A DNA stretch of 54,427 nucleotides, from assembly GCA_910583615.1 (NCBI GenBank), contig CAJTXP010000026.1, forward strand, positions 1-54,427. Reading direction: 5' to 3'. The notes below the pieces were generated by a model. That model made no database searches and was not told the DNA's origin. It saw only the letters and a list, made by a program, of their open reading frames with translations. The stretch comes from an uncultured Lachnospiraceae bacterium (GTDB taxonomy: Bacteria; Bacillota; Clostridia; Lachnospirales; Lachnospiraceae). A program made the translations under genes and the position numbers. Positions 22,959 to 29,312 of the stretch are shown piece by piece (the first letter of the stretch is position 1; every line of letters begins with the position of its first letter).

Positions 22959-23237
22959 TTAACGTCTGGACTTCTTCTCGTCTTTGCCATGGCCTCTGTA
23001 GGTCCTGGTGGGCACGAACTCGCCGAGCTTGTGGCCTACCATATCCTCGGTAACGTATACCGGCACATGTTTTCTTCCATCATGAACTGCAAATGTATGG
23101 GAAACCATCTGCGGAAAAATGGTGGAACGGCGGGACCAGGTCTTGATCACGGCCTTACTTCCGCTTGCGTTCATGGCGTCTACTTTTTTCAGTAAGCTAG
23201 CATCTGCAAATGGTCCTTTTTTTAATGAACGAGCCAT
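22959..23237 (-). CDS. rpsS: Small ribosomal subunit protein S19
   Basis: This 92-residue S19 forms a heterodimer with S13 in the 30S head. It begins MARSLKKGPFADASLLKKV and contains WSRRSTIFPQMVSHTFAVHD and KLGEFVPTRTYRGH. Canonical length; GGAGGT upstream. It lies 20 bases after rplB. Confidence 0.99.
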   Translation of the reverse strand: MARSLKKGPFADASLLKKVDAMNASGSKAVIKTWSRRSTIFPQMVSHTFAVHDGRKHVPVYVTEDMVGHKLGEFVPTRTYRGHGKDEKKSRR

Positions 23238-23256
23238 TGGTGAAACCTCCTCTTAA

Positions 23257-24099
23257 TTATTTAAACGTTCTGCCGTCTCTTCTTCTTACAATCAGCTTGT
23301 TGGACTTCTTGTTCTTCTTCCTTGTCTTCAGTCCAAGCGCCGGTTTGCCCCACGGTGTGGACGGACCCGGACGACCGATACCGGTCTTGCCCTCGCCGCC
23401 GCCGTGCGGATGGTCGTTGGGGTTCATGACAGAACCACGGACGGTAGGACGGATACCCATATGGCGCTTTCTTCCTGCTTTACCAATGTTGATCAGGTTG
23501 TGCTCGCCGTTGCCCACAACGCCGACCGTTGCACGGCAGTTAATCGGTACCATTCTCATTTCACCAGACGGCATACGGAGGGTTGCATATTTTCCTTCCT
23601 TTGCCATAAGCTGTGCGCTGTTGCCTGCGGAACGAACCAGCTGGCCGCCCTTTCCTGCATACAGCTCCACGTTGTGGACAAGTGTACCGACCGGGATGTT
23701 CTCCAGCGGCAGGCAGTTGCCCAGATGCACCTCTGCCTCCGGTCCGTTCATAACGGTCATGCCGTCGGTCAGGCCCTGGGGTGCAAGGATATATGCTTTC
23801 TCACCGTCTGCATAGCAGATCAGTGCGATGTTGGCTGTTCTGTTCGGATCGTACTCGATTCCGATGACTTTTGCCGGGATCCCGTCTTTCCTTCTCTTGA
23901 AATCAATGATCCTGTATTTTCTCTTGTGTCCGCCTCCGCGGTGTCTCACAGTGATTTTACCCTGAGCGTTACGTCCGGCGTTCTTCTTCAGAGAAGTCGT
24001 GAGGGATTTCTCCGGAGTGCTCTTGGTGATCTCCGCGAAATCATATCCGGACATATGTCTTCTGGACGGTGTATATGGGCGGTAAGTTTTAATTCCCAT
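23257..24099 (-). CDS. rplB: Large ribosomal subunit protein L2
   Basis: This 280-residue L2 is needed for subunit association and peptidyl transferase assembly. It begins MGIKTYRPYTPSRRHMSG and carries the signature VMNPNDHPHGGGEGKTGIGR (with the functionally important histidine) near the C-terminus. The start at 24099 has AAAGGAG 8 bases upstream, so an in-frame extension to 24117 is rejected. Confidence 0.99.
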   Translation of the reverse strand: MGIKTYRPYTPSRRHMSGYDFAEITKSTPEKSLTTSLKKNAGRNAQGKITVRHRGGGHKRKYRIIDFKRRKDGIPAKVIGIEYDPNRTANIALICYADGEKAYILAPQGLTDGMTVMNGPEAEVHLGNCLPLENIPVGTLVHNVELYAGKGGQLVRSAGNSAQLMAKEGKYATLRMPSGEMRMVPINCRATVGVVGNGEHNLINIGKAGRKRHMGIRPTVRGSVMNPNDHPHGGGEGKTGIGRPGPSTPWGKPALGLKTRKKNKKSNKLIVRRRDGRTFK

Positions 24100-24174
24100 T
24101 ACTTTGTCTCCTTTCAATCTACTTTACTTATCATGTTTGTAGTAAACATATAGGCGGCAATCCTGCGGGGCTTT

Positions 24175-24474
24175 TTACAGTCCCTCAAAGATCTCGATAT
24201 CCTTGCTGTCAGCGGTAAGCTGTACGATTGCCTTTTTGGTCTTTGCAGTCCTGCCGACGACCATGCCGCGTCTCTTCTTCTTTCCTTCGCAGTTCATGGT
24301 GTTGACGCTCTTCACCTTCGTTCCGGCGAACATCTTTTCCACTGCTTCCTTCACCTGAGACTTGGTTGCGTCCGTGTGTACGAGGAAAGTGTACTTCTTC
24401 TCGCCCATGGCAGCCATGCTCTTCTCAGTGATCACCGGTTTGAGGATTACATCATAGTATTTAATATCAGCCAT
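24175..24474 (-). CDS. rplW: Large ribosomal subunit protein L23
   Basis: This 99-residue L23 is the exit-tunnel docking site for trigger factor and SRP. It has YYDVILKPVITEKSMAAM, FLVHTDATKSQVKEAVEKMF and the loop MNCEGKKKRRGM. The ATG overlaps the rplD stop (TAATG), so translation is coupled. Confidence 0.99.
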   Translation of the reverse strand: MADIKYYDVILKPVITEKSMAAMGEKKYTFLVHTDATKSQVKEAVEKMFAGTKVKSVNTMNCEGKKKRRGMVVGRTAKTKKAIVQLTADSKDIEIFEGL

Positions 24475-25094
24475 TACGCATATACCTCCTCGATGGTTGC
24501 GACAGCAGCTTTGGTCACGATCACGGTATTGTATTTCAAAATATCGTATACGTTGATGGTATTGGTCAGAGCTGTCTGGACATTTTCAATGTTTCTTGCA
24601 GACTTCACAACGTTCTGGTCATTCTCGTTCAGAACCACCAGCGCCCTGGATACGTTCAGCGCATCCAGAACGGCCTGCATCTTCTTCGTCTTGATCTCGT
24701 CAAACTTCAGATCCTCAAGGACGATGAGCTTCTGCTCCTGCACTCTGCTGGTCAGAGCGGATTTGAGAGCCAGTCTCTTCTCCTTCCGGTTCAGCCGGAT
24801 GGTGTAGTCTCTCGGCACCGGAGCGAAGACCACGCCGCCGCCGGTCCACTGGGGAGCTCTTGTGGAACCCTGGCGGGCATGTCCGGTTCCTTTCTGTCTC
24901 CAGGGCTTTCTTCCGCCGCCGGAAACCTCGGAACGGGTCTTTGCTTTCTGAGTTCCCTGTCTTTTATTCGCAAGCTGTGCAACGACTGCCATGTGTACCA
25001 GATGCTCGTTCACATCCACACCGAATACCGCATCGCTTAATTCCATCGTGCCAACTTCTTTGCCTTCCATATTATAAACAGATACGTTTGCCAT
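24474..25094 (-). CDS. rplD: Large ribosomal subunit protein L4
   Basis: This 206-residue L4 extends a loop into the exit tunnel; in E. coli it also represses the S10 operon. The tunnel loop with KTRSEVSGGGRKPWRQKGTG and GHARQGSTRAPQWTGGG is intact. The C-terminal half is the globular Rossmann-like domain. GGAGG precedes the ATG. If L4 regulates here, the target would be the long rpsJ leader. Confidence 0.99.
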   Translation of the reverse strand: MANVSVYNMEGKEVGTMELSDAVFGVDVNEHLVHMAVVAQLANKRQGTQKAKTRSEVSGGGRKPWRQKGTGHARQGSTRAPQWTGGGVVFAPVPRDYTIRLNRKEKRLALKSALTSRVQEQKLIVLEDLKFDEIKTKKMQAVLDALNVSRALVVLNENDQNVVKSARNIENVQTALTNTINVYDILKYNTVIVTKAAVATIEEVYA

Positions 25095-25122
25095 TTGTGT
25101 GTTCCTCCTTTCCCTTCAAACC

Positions 25123-25758
25123 TTACTTACCGGATTTGACCGTTTCTTTGATGGTAACTAAAGCTTTCTTAGGTCCTGGTACCGCACCTTTTACCAACAA
25201 TAAATTGTTCTCTGCATCTACTTTTACGATCTCCAGATTCTGGATGGTGATCTGTTTTGATCCCATGTGGCCCGGCATTCCTTTTCCCTTGAATACCTTG
25301 CTCGGATCGGAACATGCGCCGTTGGAACCCTGATGACGATGGAACTTGGAACCGTGGGTCATGGGTCCTCTGTGCTGTCCCAGTCTCTTGATCGTGCCCT
25401 GGAAACCTTTTCCTTTGGAGATGGCCGTCGCGTCGATCTTGTCGCCTGCCGCGAAGATGTCCGCCTTGATCTCCTGCGCCACAGCATACTCTGCAGCATT
25501 CTCTAATTTCAGCTCTCTGACAAATTTCTTATAAGCAACGCCTGCCTTGTCAAAGTGCCCTTTCTTCGGTTTGTTCACCAGCTTCTCTCTGGTATCAACG
25601 AAGCCCACCTGTACGGCGCTGTATCCGTCATTTTCTTTCGTTTTGACCTGAGTCACGACACACGGTCCAGCCTGTAATACAGTCACCGGGGTTAATACAC
25701 CGTCTTCGTTGAAGATCTGCGTCATTCCGACTTTTGTCGCTAAAATAGCTTTCTTCAT
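25123..25758 (-). CDS. rplC: Large ribosomal subunit protein L3
   Basis: This 211-residue L3 is one of the 50S assembly initiators, with a loop reaching the peptidyl transferase centre. It begins MKKAILATKVGMTQIFNEDG and includes FQGTIKRLGQHRGPMTHGSK and GMPGHMGSKQITIQNLEIV. The region known for tiamulin/linezolid resistance changes looks ordinary. AGGAGG upstream; follows rpsJ by about 70 bases. Confidence 0.99.
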   Translation of the reverse strand: MKKAILATKVGMTQIFNEDGVLTPVTVLQAGPCVVTQVKTKENDGYSAVQVGFVDTREKLVNKPKKGHFDKAGVAYKKFVRELKLENAAEYAVAQEIKADIFAAGDKIDATAISKGKGFQGTIKRLGQHRGPMTHGSKFHRHQGSNGACSDPSKVFKGKGMPGHMGSKQITIQNLEIVKVDAENNLLLVKGAVPGPKKALVTIKETVKSGK

Positions 25759-25826
25759 TCTTTCTTTCCTCCTGTTTTCTCTACAGCGGAATACCTTATC
25801 ATAAGGAATTCATTCTAGCCGCAGGA

Positions 25827-26144
25827 TTATTTGGTTTTCATTTTAATATCAACATACACACCTGCAGGCATCTCAAGGCGGGACAGAGCGTCTACCGTCT
25901 TCTGCGTCGGTGCAATGATATCAATCAGTCTCTTATGAGTTCTCTGCTCGAACTGCTCGCGGGAATCCTTGTACTTGTGTACGGCGCGGATGATCGTGAT
26001 GACTTCCTTCTTTGTCGGAAGGGGCACCGGTCCGCTCACCCTGGATCCTGTTTTCTTCACCGTCTCGATGATCTTCTTTGCGGATGCATCGATCAGCTGG
26101 TGATCGTAAGCCTTCATTGTGATTCTCATTACCTGACTTGCCAT
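25827..26144 (-). CDS. rpsJ: Small ribosomal subunit protein S10 (NusE)
   Basis: This 105-residue S10 is a 30S head protein and, as NusE, joins NusB and NusG in antitermination and transcription-translation coupling. The sequence IRITMKAYDHQLIDASAKKI-like RITMKAYDHQLIDASAKKI and SGPVPLPTKKEVITI, FEQRTHKRLIDI is typical. AAGGAGG is 11 bases upstream of the ATG. It is the first gene of the S10-spc cluster, with a consensus promoter 240 bases upstream and a long structured leader. Confidence 0.99.
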   Translation of the reverse strand: MASQVMRITMKAYDHQLIDASAKKIIETVKKTGSRVSGPVPLPTKKEVITIIRAVHKYKDSREQFEQRTHKRLIDIIAPTQKTVDALSRLEMPAGVYVDIKMKTK

Positions 26145-26376
26145 AAAAAAAGTCGCCTCCTTATTCGTACTTCTGACTACCAGTACGACAAGCGGTGACT
26201 GTACACTCTCCCGTGTGTATCATAAAGATTCACACACGTCGTTTCCTTCTTTCCTGAAGGACAGTTTCAATTGGTACAGTGACTTGTCGCCAGTTTGCTA
26301 ACTTGACATTCGCTCCACGGAAAACCCTCGCATCTGCGCGGCAACCTCACGCTTCATCGCTATCAATGTCACAACA
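26145..26376 (-). promoter_or_regulatory. Long leader of the S10 operon
   Basis: About 230 bases separate the predicted start point from rpsJ. No gene is seen. Hairpins on the minus strand include GTGTGT/ACACAC (around 26213-26239) and CGTACT/AGTACG just before the ribosome-binding site. A structured S10 leader fits the L4-mediated control described for E. coli and some Firmicutes, but I did not match a specific published fold. Confidence 0.55.
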
Positions 26377-26382
26377 AGAGAT

Positions 26383-26411
26383 AGTATAGCGGAAAGTTTT
26401 GTATTTTGCAA
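26383..26411 (-). promoter_or_regulatory. Main promoter of the S10-spc cluster
   Basis: TTGCAA (plus 26406-26411), a 17-bp spacer and TATACT (plus 26383-26388), with an A/T-rich upstream region suitable as an UP element. The palindromic element R4 begins 29 bp further upstream. Confidence 0.85.
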
Positions 26412-26440
26412 GTACTTTTTTCATATTTTTTCATTTTATA

Positions 26441-26483
26441 ATTGCTGTTCGCGGAGTGGTGGCCTGCGCCCCATGAACAGCAA
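26441..26483. repeat. Palindromic repeat R4, short form
   Basis: TTGCTGTTC (26442-26450) pairs with GAACAGCAA (26475-26483). The interior GCGG-GTGG-GG...TGCGCCCC matches R5. It lacks the long inner arms of R1. It lies upstream of the S10 promoter. Confidence 0.75.
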
Positions 26484-26522
26484 CATTCTATATACAGGCA
26501 TGTCCGCAGAAACAAATACTGC

Positions 26523-26556
26523 CGGACAGACACCCTTTCTCCCGGGCATCTGTCCG
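26523..26556 (-). terminator. Terminator after the 26585-27115 gene
   Basis: CGGACAGA (26523-26530) pairs with TCTGTCCG (26549-26556). On the minus strand it is followed by GCAGTATTTGTTT. It would separate the acyP-DUF3786-hypothetical genes from the S10 promoter. Confidence 0.55.
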
Positions 26557-26584
26557 CAGCAGCATTCTTCATATTCAGCAGGAA

Positions 26585-27115
26585 CTACATTCCGCACATC
26601 ACGATGACTTTATCCGGAGAAGTCTGCGGCGGAATGCTTCTGGTTGTGGAACTGTACAGTACCACCAGGGTATTTCCGCCCGGATTCCCATAAAAAATCT
26701 GATTATTTCTTGTAACCACTTCTGTAGCAGGAGAAAGATTCAGCTTCAGCGACTGATCAGACGCGGTCAGTACGTTGTTAAAATATGCAACCGTCACCAT
26801 CTGCCCCTCCACCTGAGGCGCAACCACCGCTGCTATAAACTGCGGCGGATAGATCAGAGGCGCCGCCTGACTGCCGCTGTAAAACACGGTTACAGGCATG
26901 GTTTCATACAGCGTCTCAAAATTAACCACATACGTATTCCCATTCATCAGAAAGTTAGTGATCCCGCCGTTTCCGTCTTCCACTGTAATCATCTGTGTAC
27001 AGCCGCCGTATCCGCTTCCGTTTGCAGACATCATCTGCATCTGAGTAATCACGCCGGTTACAGACAGATATACAGGTCTTCTGTTCCACCCTCTCGGGTC
27101 AAAATCCATTGCCAT
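26585..27115 (-). CDS. Hypothetical protein, beta-rich, unrecognised
   Basis: This 176-residue protein has no family I recognise. It begins MAMDFDPRGWNRRPVYLSV, then is rich in V, T, G and N with alternating hydrophobic residues, as in a beta-sandwich. There are three Cys (one near the C-terminus, MCGM), no signal peptide and no membrane segment. AAAAGGA lies about 8 bases before the ATG. It follows the DUF3786 gene by 121 bases on the same strand and is followed by a terminator-like hairpin. The absence of export signals suggests a cytosolic role. Confidence 0.75.
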   Translation of the reverse strand: MAMDFDPRGWNRRPVYLSVTGVITQMQMMSANGSGYGGCTQMITVEDGNGGITNFLMNGNTYVVNFETLYETMPVTVFYSGSQAAPLIYPPQFIAAVVAPQVEGQMVTVAYFNNVLTASDQSLKLNLSPATEVVTRNNQIFYGNPGGNTLVVLYSSTTRSIPPQTSPDKVIVMCGM

Positions 27116-27236
27116 ACATATAGTCCTTTTTATCTCTTCCCCATATTATATGTTTTTCCCGGTTTTTCTGCCAATATAAATCACCGGTTCTGACAGGGAC
27201 ATCCGTTTCCAGAACCATGTAGGCCGACGTTTTATC

Positions 27237-27875
27237 TTACAGCTTCTCCAGAAGATCGGATATCATACATCCTATCGTCTCGTAGTGTACAAACTCTGTC
27301 ACACACTGATCTACCAGTATCTGTACCTGTGCCGGAAAATCTTCATCCCGGTCCCAGAATACCAGCCGAAGGTGCAGATGCGGAAAAACCTCGAATTCAT
27401 ATGCTGCATCTCCGATATCCAGTTTCCTGCCTCCTGCAGATATACAGGCAGCTTTCAGCTCGTCTGTCCTCCCTGCATATTTTTGTTCGAACGGTGCAAG
27501 CAGAGGATCCTTTACTGCCGGATTCCGGCAAACCACTCCGTCAACAGTATAACTCGGAACCCATTTTCCCGATACCACCGGAAGGTCTCTGGTATAGTGC
27601 AGTAAATGGTAAATCGCCATGGACTCATTAAAGTAAAGCTCCTCTGACCACTCATCCTCCTCTTTCTTTTCCAGAACGCCGTCCAGCAGCCGCAGACGGT
27701 AAGGATGCCGAAAATACGTCAGATACAGATATTCCTCATCCGTATTAAGATGCAGAATCCGGGCGATCCTCTCCGGGTCATATCCGGAAAATTCTTCCCG
27801 CCACTGTCCGCATACGACCTCATATTCAGAAAAAGGCACGCCTCTGCTCTGATAGGCATGATAGTTTACACTCAT
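27237..27875 (-). CDS. DUF3786-domain protein
   Basis: This 212-residue protein resembles the DUF3786 family, found in anaerobes and often near metal or corrinoid metabolism genes; its function is not established. Typical segments are YLTYFRHPYRLRL, HYTRDLPVVSGKWVPSY, AGGRKLDIGDAAYEFEVFP and RLVFWDRDEDFPAQVQILVD. The acidic DRDEDFPA motif near the C-terminus is characteristic. There are no cofactor motifs to suggest an enzyme. AAAGGAC precedes the ATG. It lies 61 bases after acylphosphatase and is likely cotranscribed with it. Confidence 0.82.
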   Translation of the reverse strand: MSVNYHAYQSRGVPFSEYEVVCGQWREEFSGYDPERIARILHLNTDEEYLYLTYFRHPYRLRLLDGVLEKKEEDEWSEELYFNESMAIYHLLHYTRDLPVVSGKWVPSYTVDGVVCRNPAVKDPLLAPFEQKYAGRTDELKAACISAGGRKLDIGDAAYEFEVFPHLHLRLVFWDRDEDFPAQVQILVDQCVTEFVHYETIGCMISDLLEKL

Positions 27876-27936
27876 AGTCTGTCCTTTCCGGAGCCTTTCG
27901 CAAACAGGTTTCCTGTTCCGGCCGCTCCATTTTCTC

Positions 27937-28206
27937 TTACCATCTTTCTTTGAATTCTCTCTCTTCCTTCAGATCCGTCTTTTCCTCATCCATTCTTTCG
28001 ATCCGGATAAATCTCTGTCTGTGCAGATACAAAAGCAGATCGTCGATCATCTCCGGCTCCCCCTGTACCTCCATCTCCACGCTTCCGTCGTAGCAGTTGC
28101 GAACCCATCCGGTCAGTCCGAGGAACCGCGCTTTATAAGTGGCATGATACCGAAATCCAACGCCCTGCACCCTTCCATAAAACTGAATATGTTTTCGTAT
28201 CAGCAT
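27937..28206 (-). CDS. acyP: Acylphosphatase
   Basis: This 89-residue enzyme hydrolyses carboxyl-phosphate bonds such as acetyl phosphate or carbamoyl phosphate. The acylphosphatase loop GRVQGVGFRY has catalytic R19 and the second motif GWVRNCYDGSVE has catalytic N37. The C-terminus (ERMDEEKTDLKEEREFKERW) is longer and more charged than usual. AAGGGGGT precedes the ATG. A candidate promoter lies at 28260-28288. Confidence 0.96.
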   Translation of the reverse strand: MLIRKHIQFYGRVQGVGFRYHATYKARFLGLTGWVRNCYDGSVEMEVQGEPEMIDDLLLYLHRQRFIRIERMDEEKTDLKEEREFKERW

Positions 28207-28259
28207 ATCTTTACCCCCTTTTGTTTTTCTGTCAGATTTTACCTTTCATCTTCCCTTAC

Positions 28260-28288
28260 AGCATATCATCTCCAGGTCTTAATAACAA
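28260..28288 (-). promoter_or_regulatory. Candidate promoter of acyP
   Basis: TTGTTA (plus 28283-28288), 17 bp, TATGCT (plus 28260-28265). Both boxes match only four of six consensus bases. The GTTAC edge of repeat R2 is 40 bp upstream. Confidence 0.4.
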
Positions 28289-28328
28289 TCTGTTTTTACC
28301 GGTATACCACACGATATGCAACACGGAT

Positions 28329-28404
28329 GTTACCTTTCACGGAACGGCGGTCTGCGTCCCGGGCTTCTGTGCTCCATGCTCGTATGGAGTGTATCGGACA
28401 TGAA
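28329..28404. repeat. Palindromic repeat R2, partial or decayed copy
   Basis: It starts GTTACCTTTCACGG and continues with GGGCTTCTGTGCTC, as in R1 and R3. It then has a short hairpin CTCCAT-GCTCGT-ATGGAG whose distal part (TATCGGACAT) matches the 3' arm of R1 read in reverse. It looks like a copy from which the inner arms were deleted. Confidence 0.75.
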
Positions 28405-28405
28405 G

Positions 28406-28432
28406 AAAGGCGGCCAAACAGGCCGCCTTTTC
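28406..28432 (-). terminator. Terminator of tRNA-Val
   Basis: GGCGGCC-AAACA-GGCCGCC is a perfect 7-bp GC stem; on the minus strand it is followed by TTTCTT. It begins 2 bases after the tRNA. Confidence 0.85.
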
Positions 28433-28433
28433 A

Positions 28434-28506
28434 TGGAGATAGCAGGACTCGAACCTGTGACCCTCTACACGTCAAGCAGATGCTCTCCCAGCTGAGCTAT
28501 ATCTCC
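28434..28506 (-). tRNA. tRNA-Val, anticodon GAC
   Basis: The 73-base cloverleaf has acceptor stem GGAGATA/TATCTCC, D-arm GCTC/GAGC, anticodon stem TCTGC/GTAGA with loop TTGACGT (anticodon GAC, reads GUC and GUU), and T-arm ACAGG-TTCGAGT-CCTGC. The outer T-stem pair is an A-C mismatch. The 3' CCA is not encoded; A73 is followed by TGA. It has its own promoter and a terminator, so it is a single-gene transcript. Confidence 0.96.
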
Positions 28507-28515
28507 ATCGAAGAG

Positions 28516-28544
28516 ATTATAACACAGCCTTTCTGAAAATGCAA
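28516..28544 (-). promoter_or_regulatory. Promoter of tRNA-Val
   Basis: TTGCAT (plus 28539-28544), 17 bp and a consensus TATAAT (plus 28516-28521), 9 bases before the tRNA. The GTTAC edge of repeat R6 is 30 bp upstream. Confidence 0.8.
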
Positions 28545-28574
28545 ATACAAAATCACCTGAGCTTTGAAGTTTTT

Positions 28575-28622
28575 GTTACTTTTCATGGGGTTGATAGTGA
28601 TCTGCACCCTGGGCCTGTCTTG
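28575..28622. repeat. Palindromic repeat R6, degenerate copy
   Basis: GTTACTTTTCATGGGG matches the outer edge of R3 and R5. The following TGATAGTGATCTGCACCC and GGGCCTGTC are diverged interior. No good 3' arm remains. Confidence 0.6.
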
Positions 28623-28690
28623 ACTTTTTCTATCCTGTTCTTTACAATTATAATAAATTTCAATCATTCAACAAGGAGCTTTTTCATCTT

Positions 28691-29227
28691 ATGCGTCACA
28701 ACAGAAAACATGTTTTTCTTACCCTTATATTTTTTTATTATGCTGTACAGCCTGCGGTGCCGGAAATACCGCCTCCATCCATCTGTCCCGAACAGAAGGA
28801 AGTGTAAAAATCAATAATAAAGGAAAGGATATTACTCCATCAGAGTCCTGATATCGAGCAGTCGGATCATACCGACGTTTCTGCTGTCCTGACCATGCCT
28901 GTTACTGCTCAGGAGATTCAGGACCTCTGGAATGGCGGGACAAAAAACATTACGATACTTCCCTGAGAAGATAACAACGTTCTGACCATAGATACCAATT
29001 TTAAGGACTCTTCCGGAAACTATGCTTTTATTGAAGATTATGGTCTGTTGATGGCCAGCGGCAATTTTACTGCCGCACAGGAGATCATCAGCGAATGTTA
29101 TTTTGCCCCTGTCCAGAATGCCACAGCCGATGCGCTGATCTGCGGAGAACACGGATATTTTTTTAACGCCGGAGAGCTCATTGATCAAAGCAATATTGAT
29201 CGCGAGGCTTCGGACACTCCTTCGTGA
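28691..29227 (+). pseudogene. Decayed lipoprotein gene on the plus strand (possibly FecR-like at the N-terminus)
   Basis: The region reads as a gene only if lesions are repaired. It opens with ATG at 28691 (AAGGAG 12 bases upstream) and a signal peptide MRHNRKHVFLTLIF. At a run of seven T (28730-28736) the frame shifts to LLCCTACGAGNTASIHLSRT and EGSVKINNKGKDITP, a lipobox-like cysteine followed by sequence resembling clostridial FecR-type lipoproteins. That frame stops at 28849. The coding pattern then resumes in another frame from 28850 (DIEQSDHTDVSAVLTMPVTA), is broken by TGA near 28964, and continues to a final TGA at 29225-29227. At least two frame changes and one nonsense codon make it a pseudogene. 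The opposite-strand open frame here is its shadow. Confidence 0.7.
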
Positions 29228-29249
29228 CAATAGAGTAGAGGGAGAATCA

Positions 29250-29284
29250 AAGGATACCGCATTCTTGACAGAAGCGGTATCCTT
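29250..29284 (-). terminator. Terminator after the hybrid kinase gene
   Basis: AAGGATACCGC and GCGGTATCCTT form a perfect 11-bp stem, 29 bases after the kinase stop. On the minus strand TTTGATTCT follows, a modest U-tract. The stem resembles the rplL-rpoB hairpin. Confidence 0.65.
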
Positions 29285-29312
29285 ATACAATACAGCATGA
29301 TTTTGTCTCATA

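Noticed and set aside
26369..26572. A 67-codon minus-strand frame upstream of rpsJ
   Set aside because: It spans a terminator, the R4 palindrome and the S10 promoter and has no coding character.
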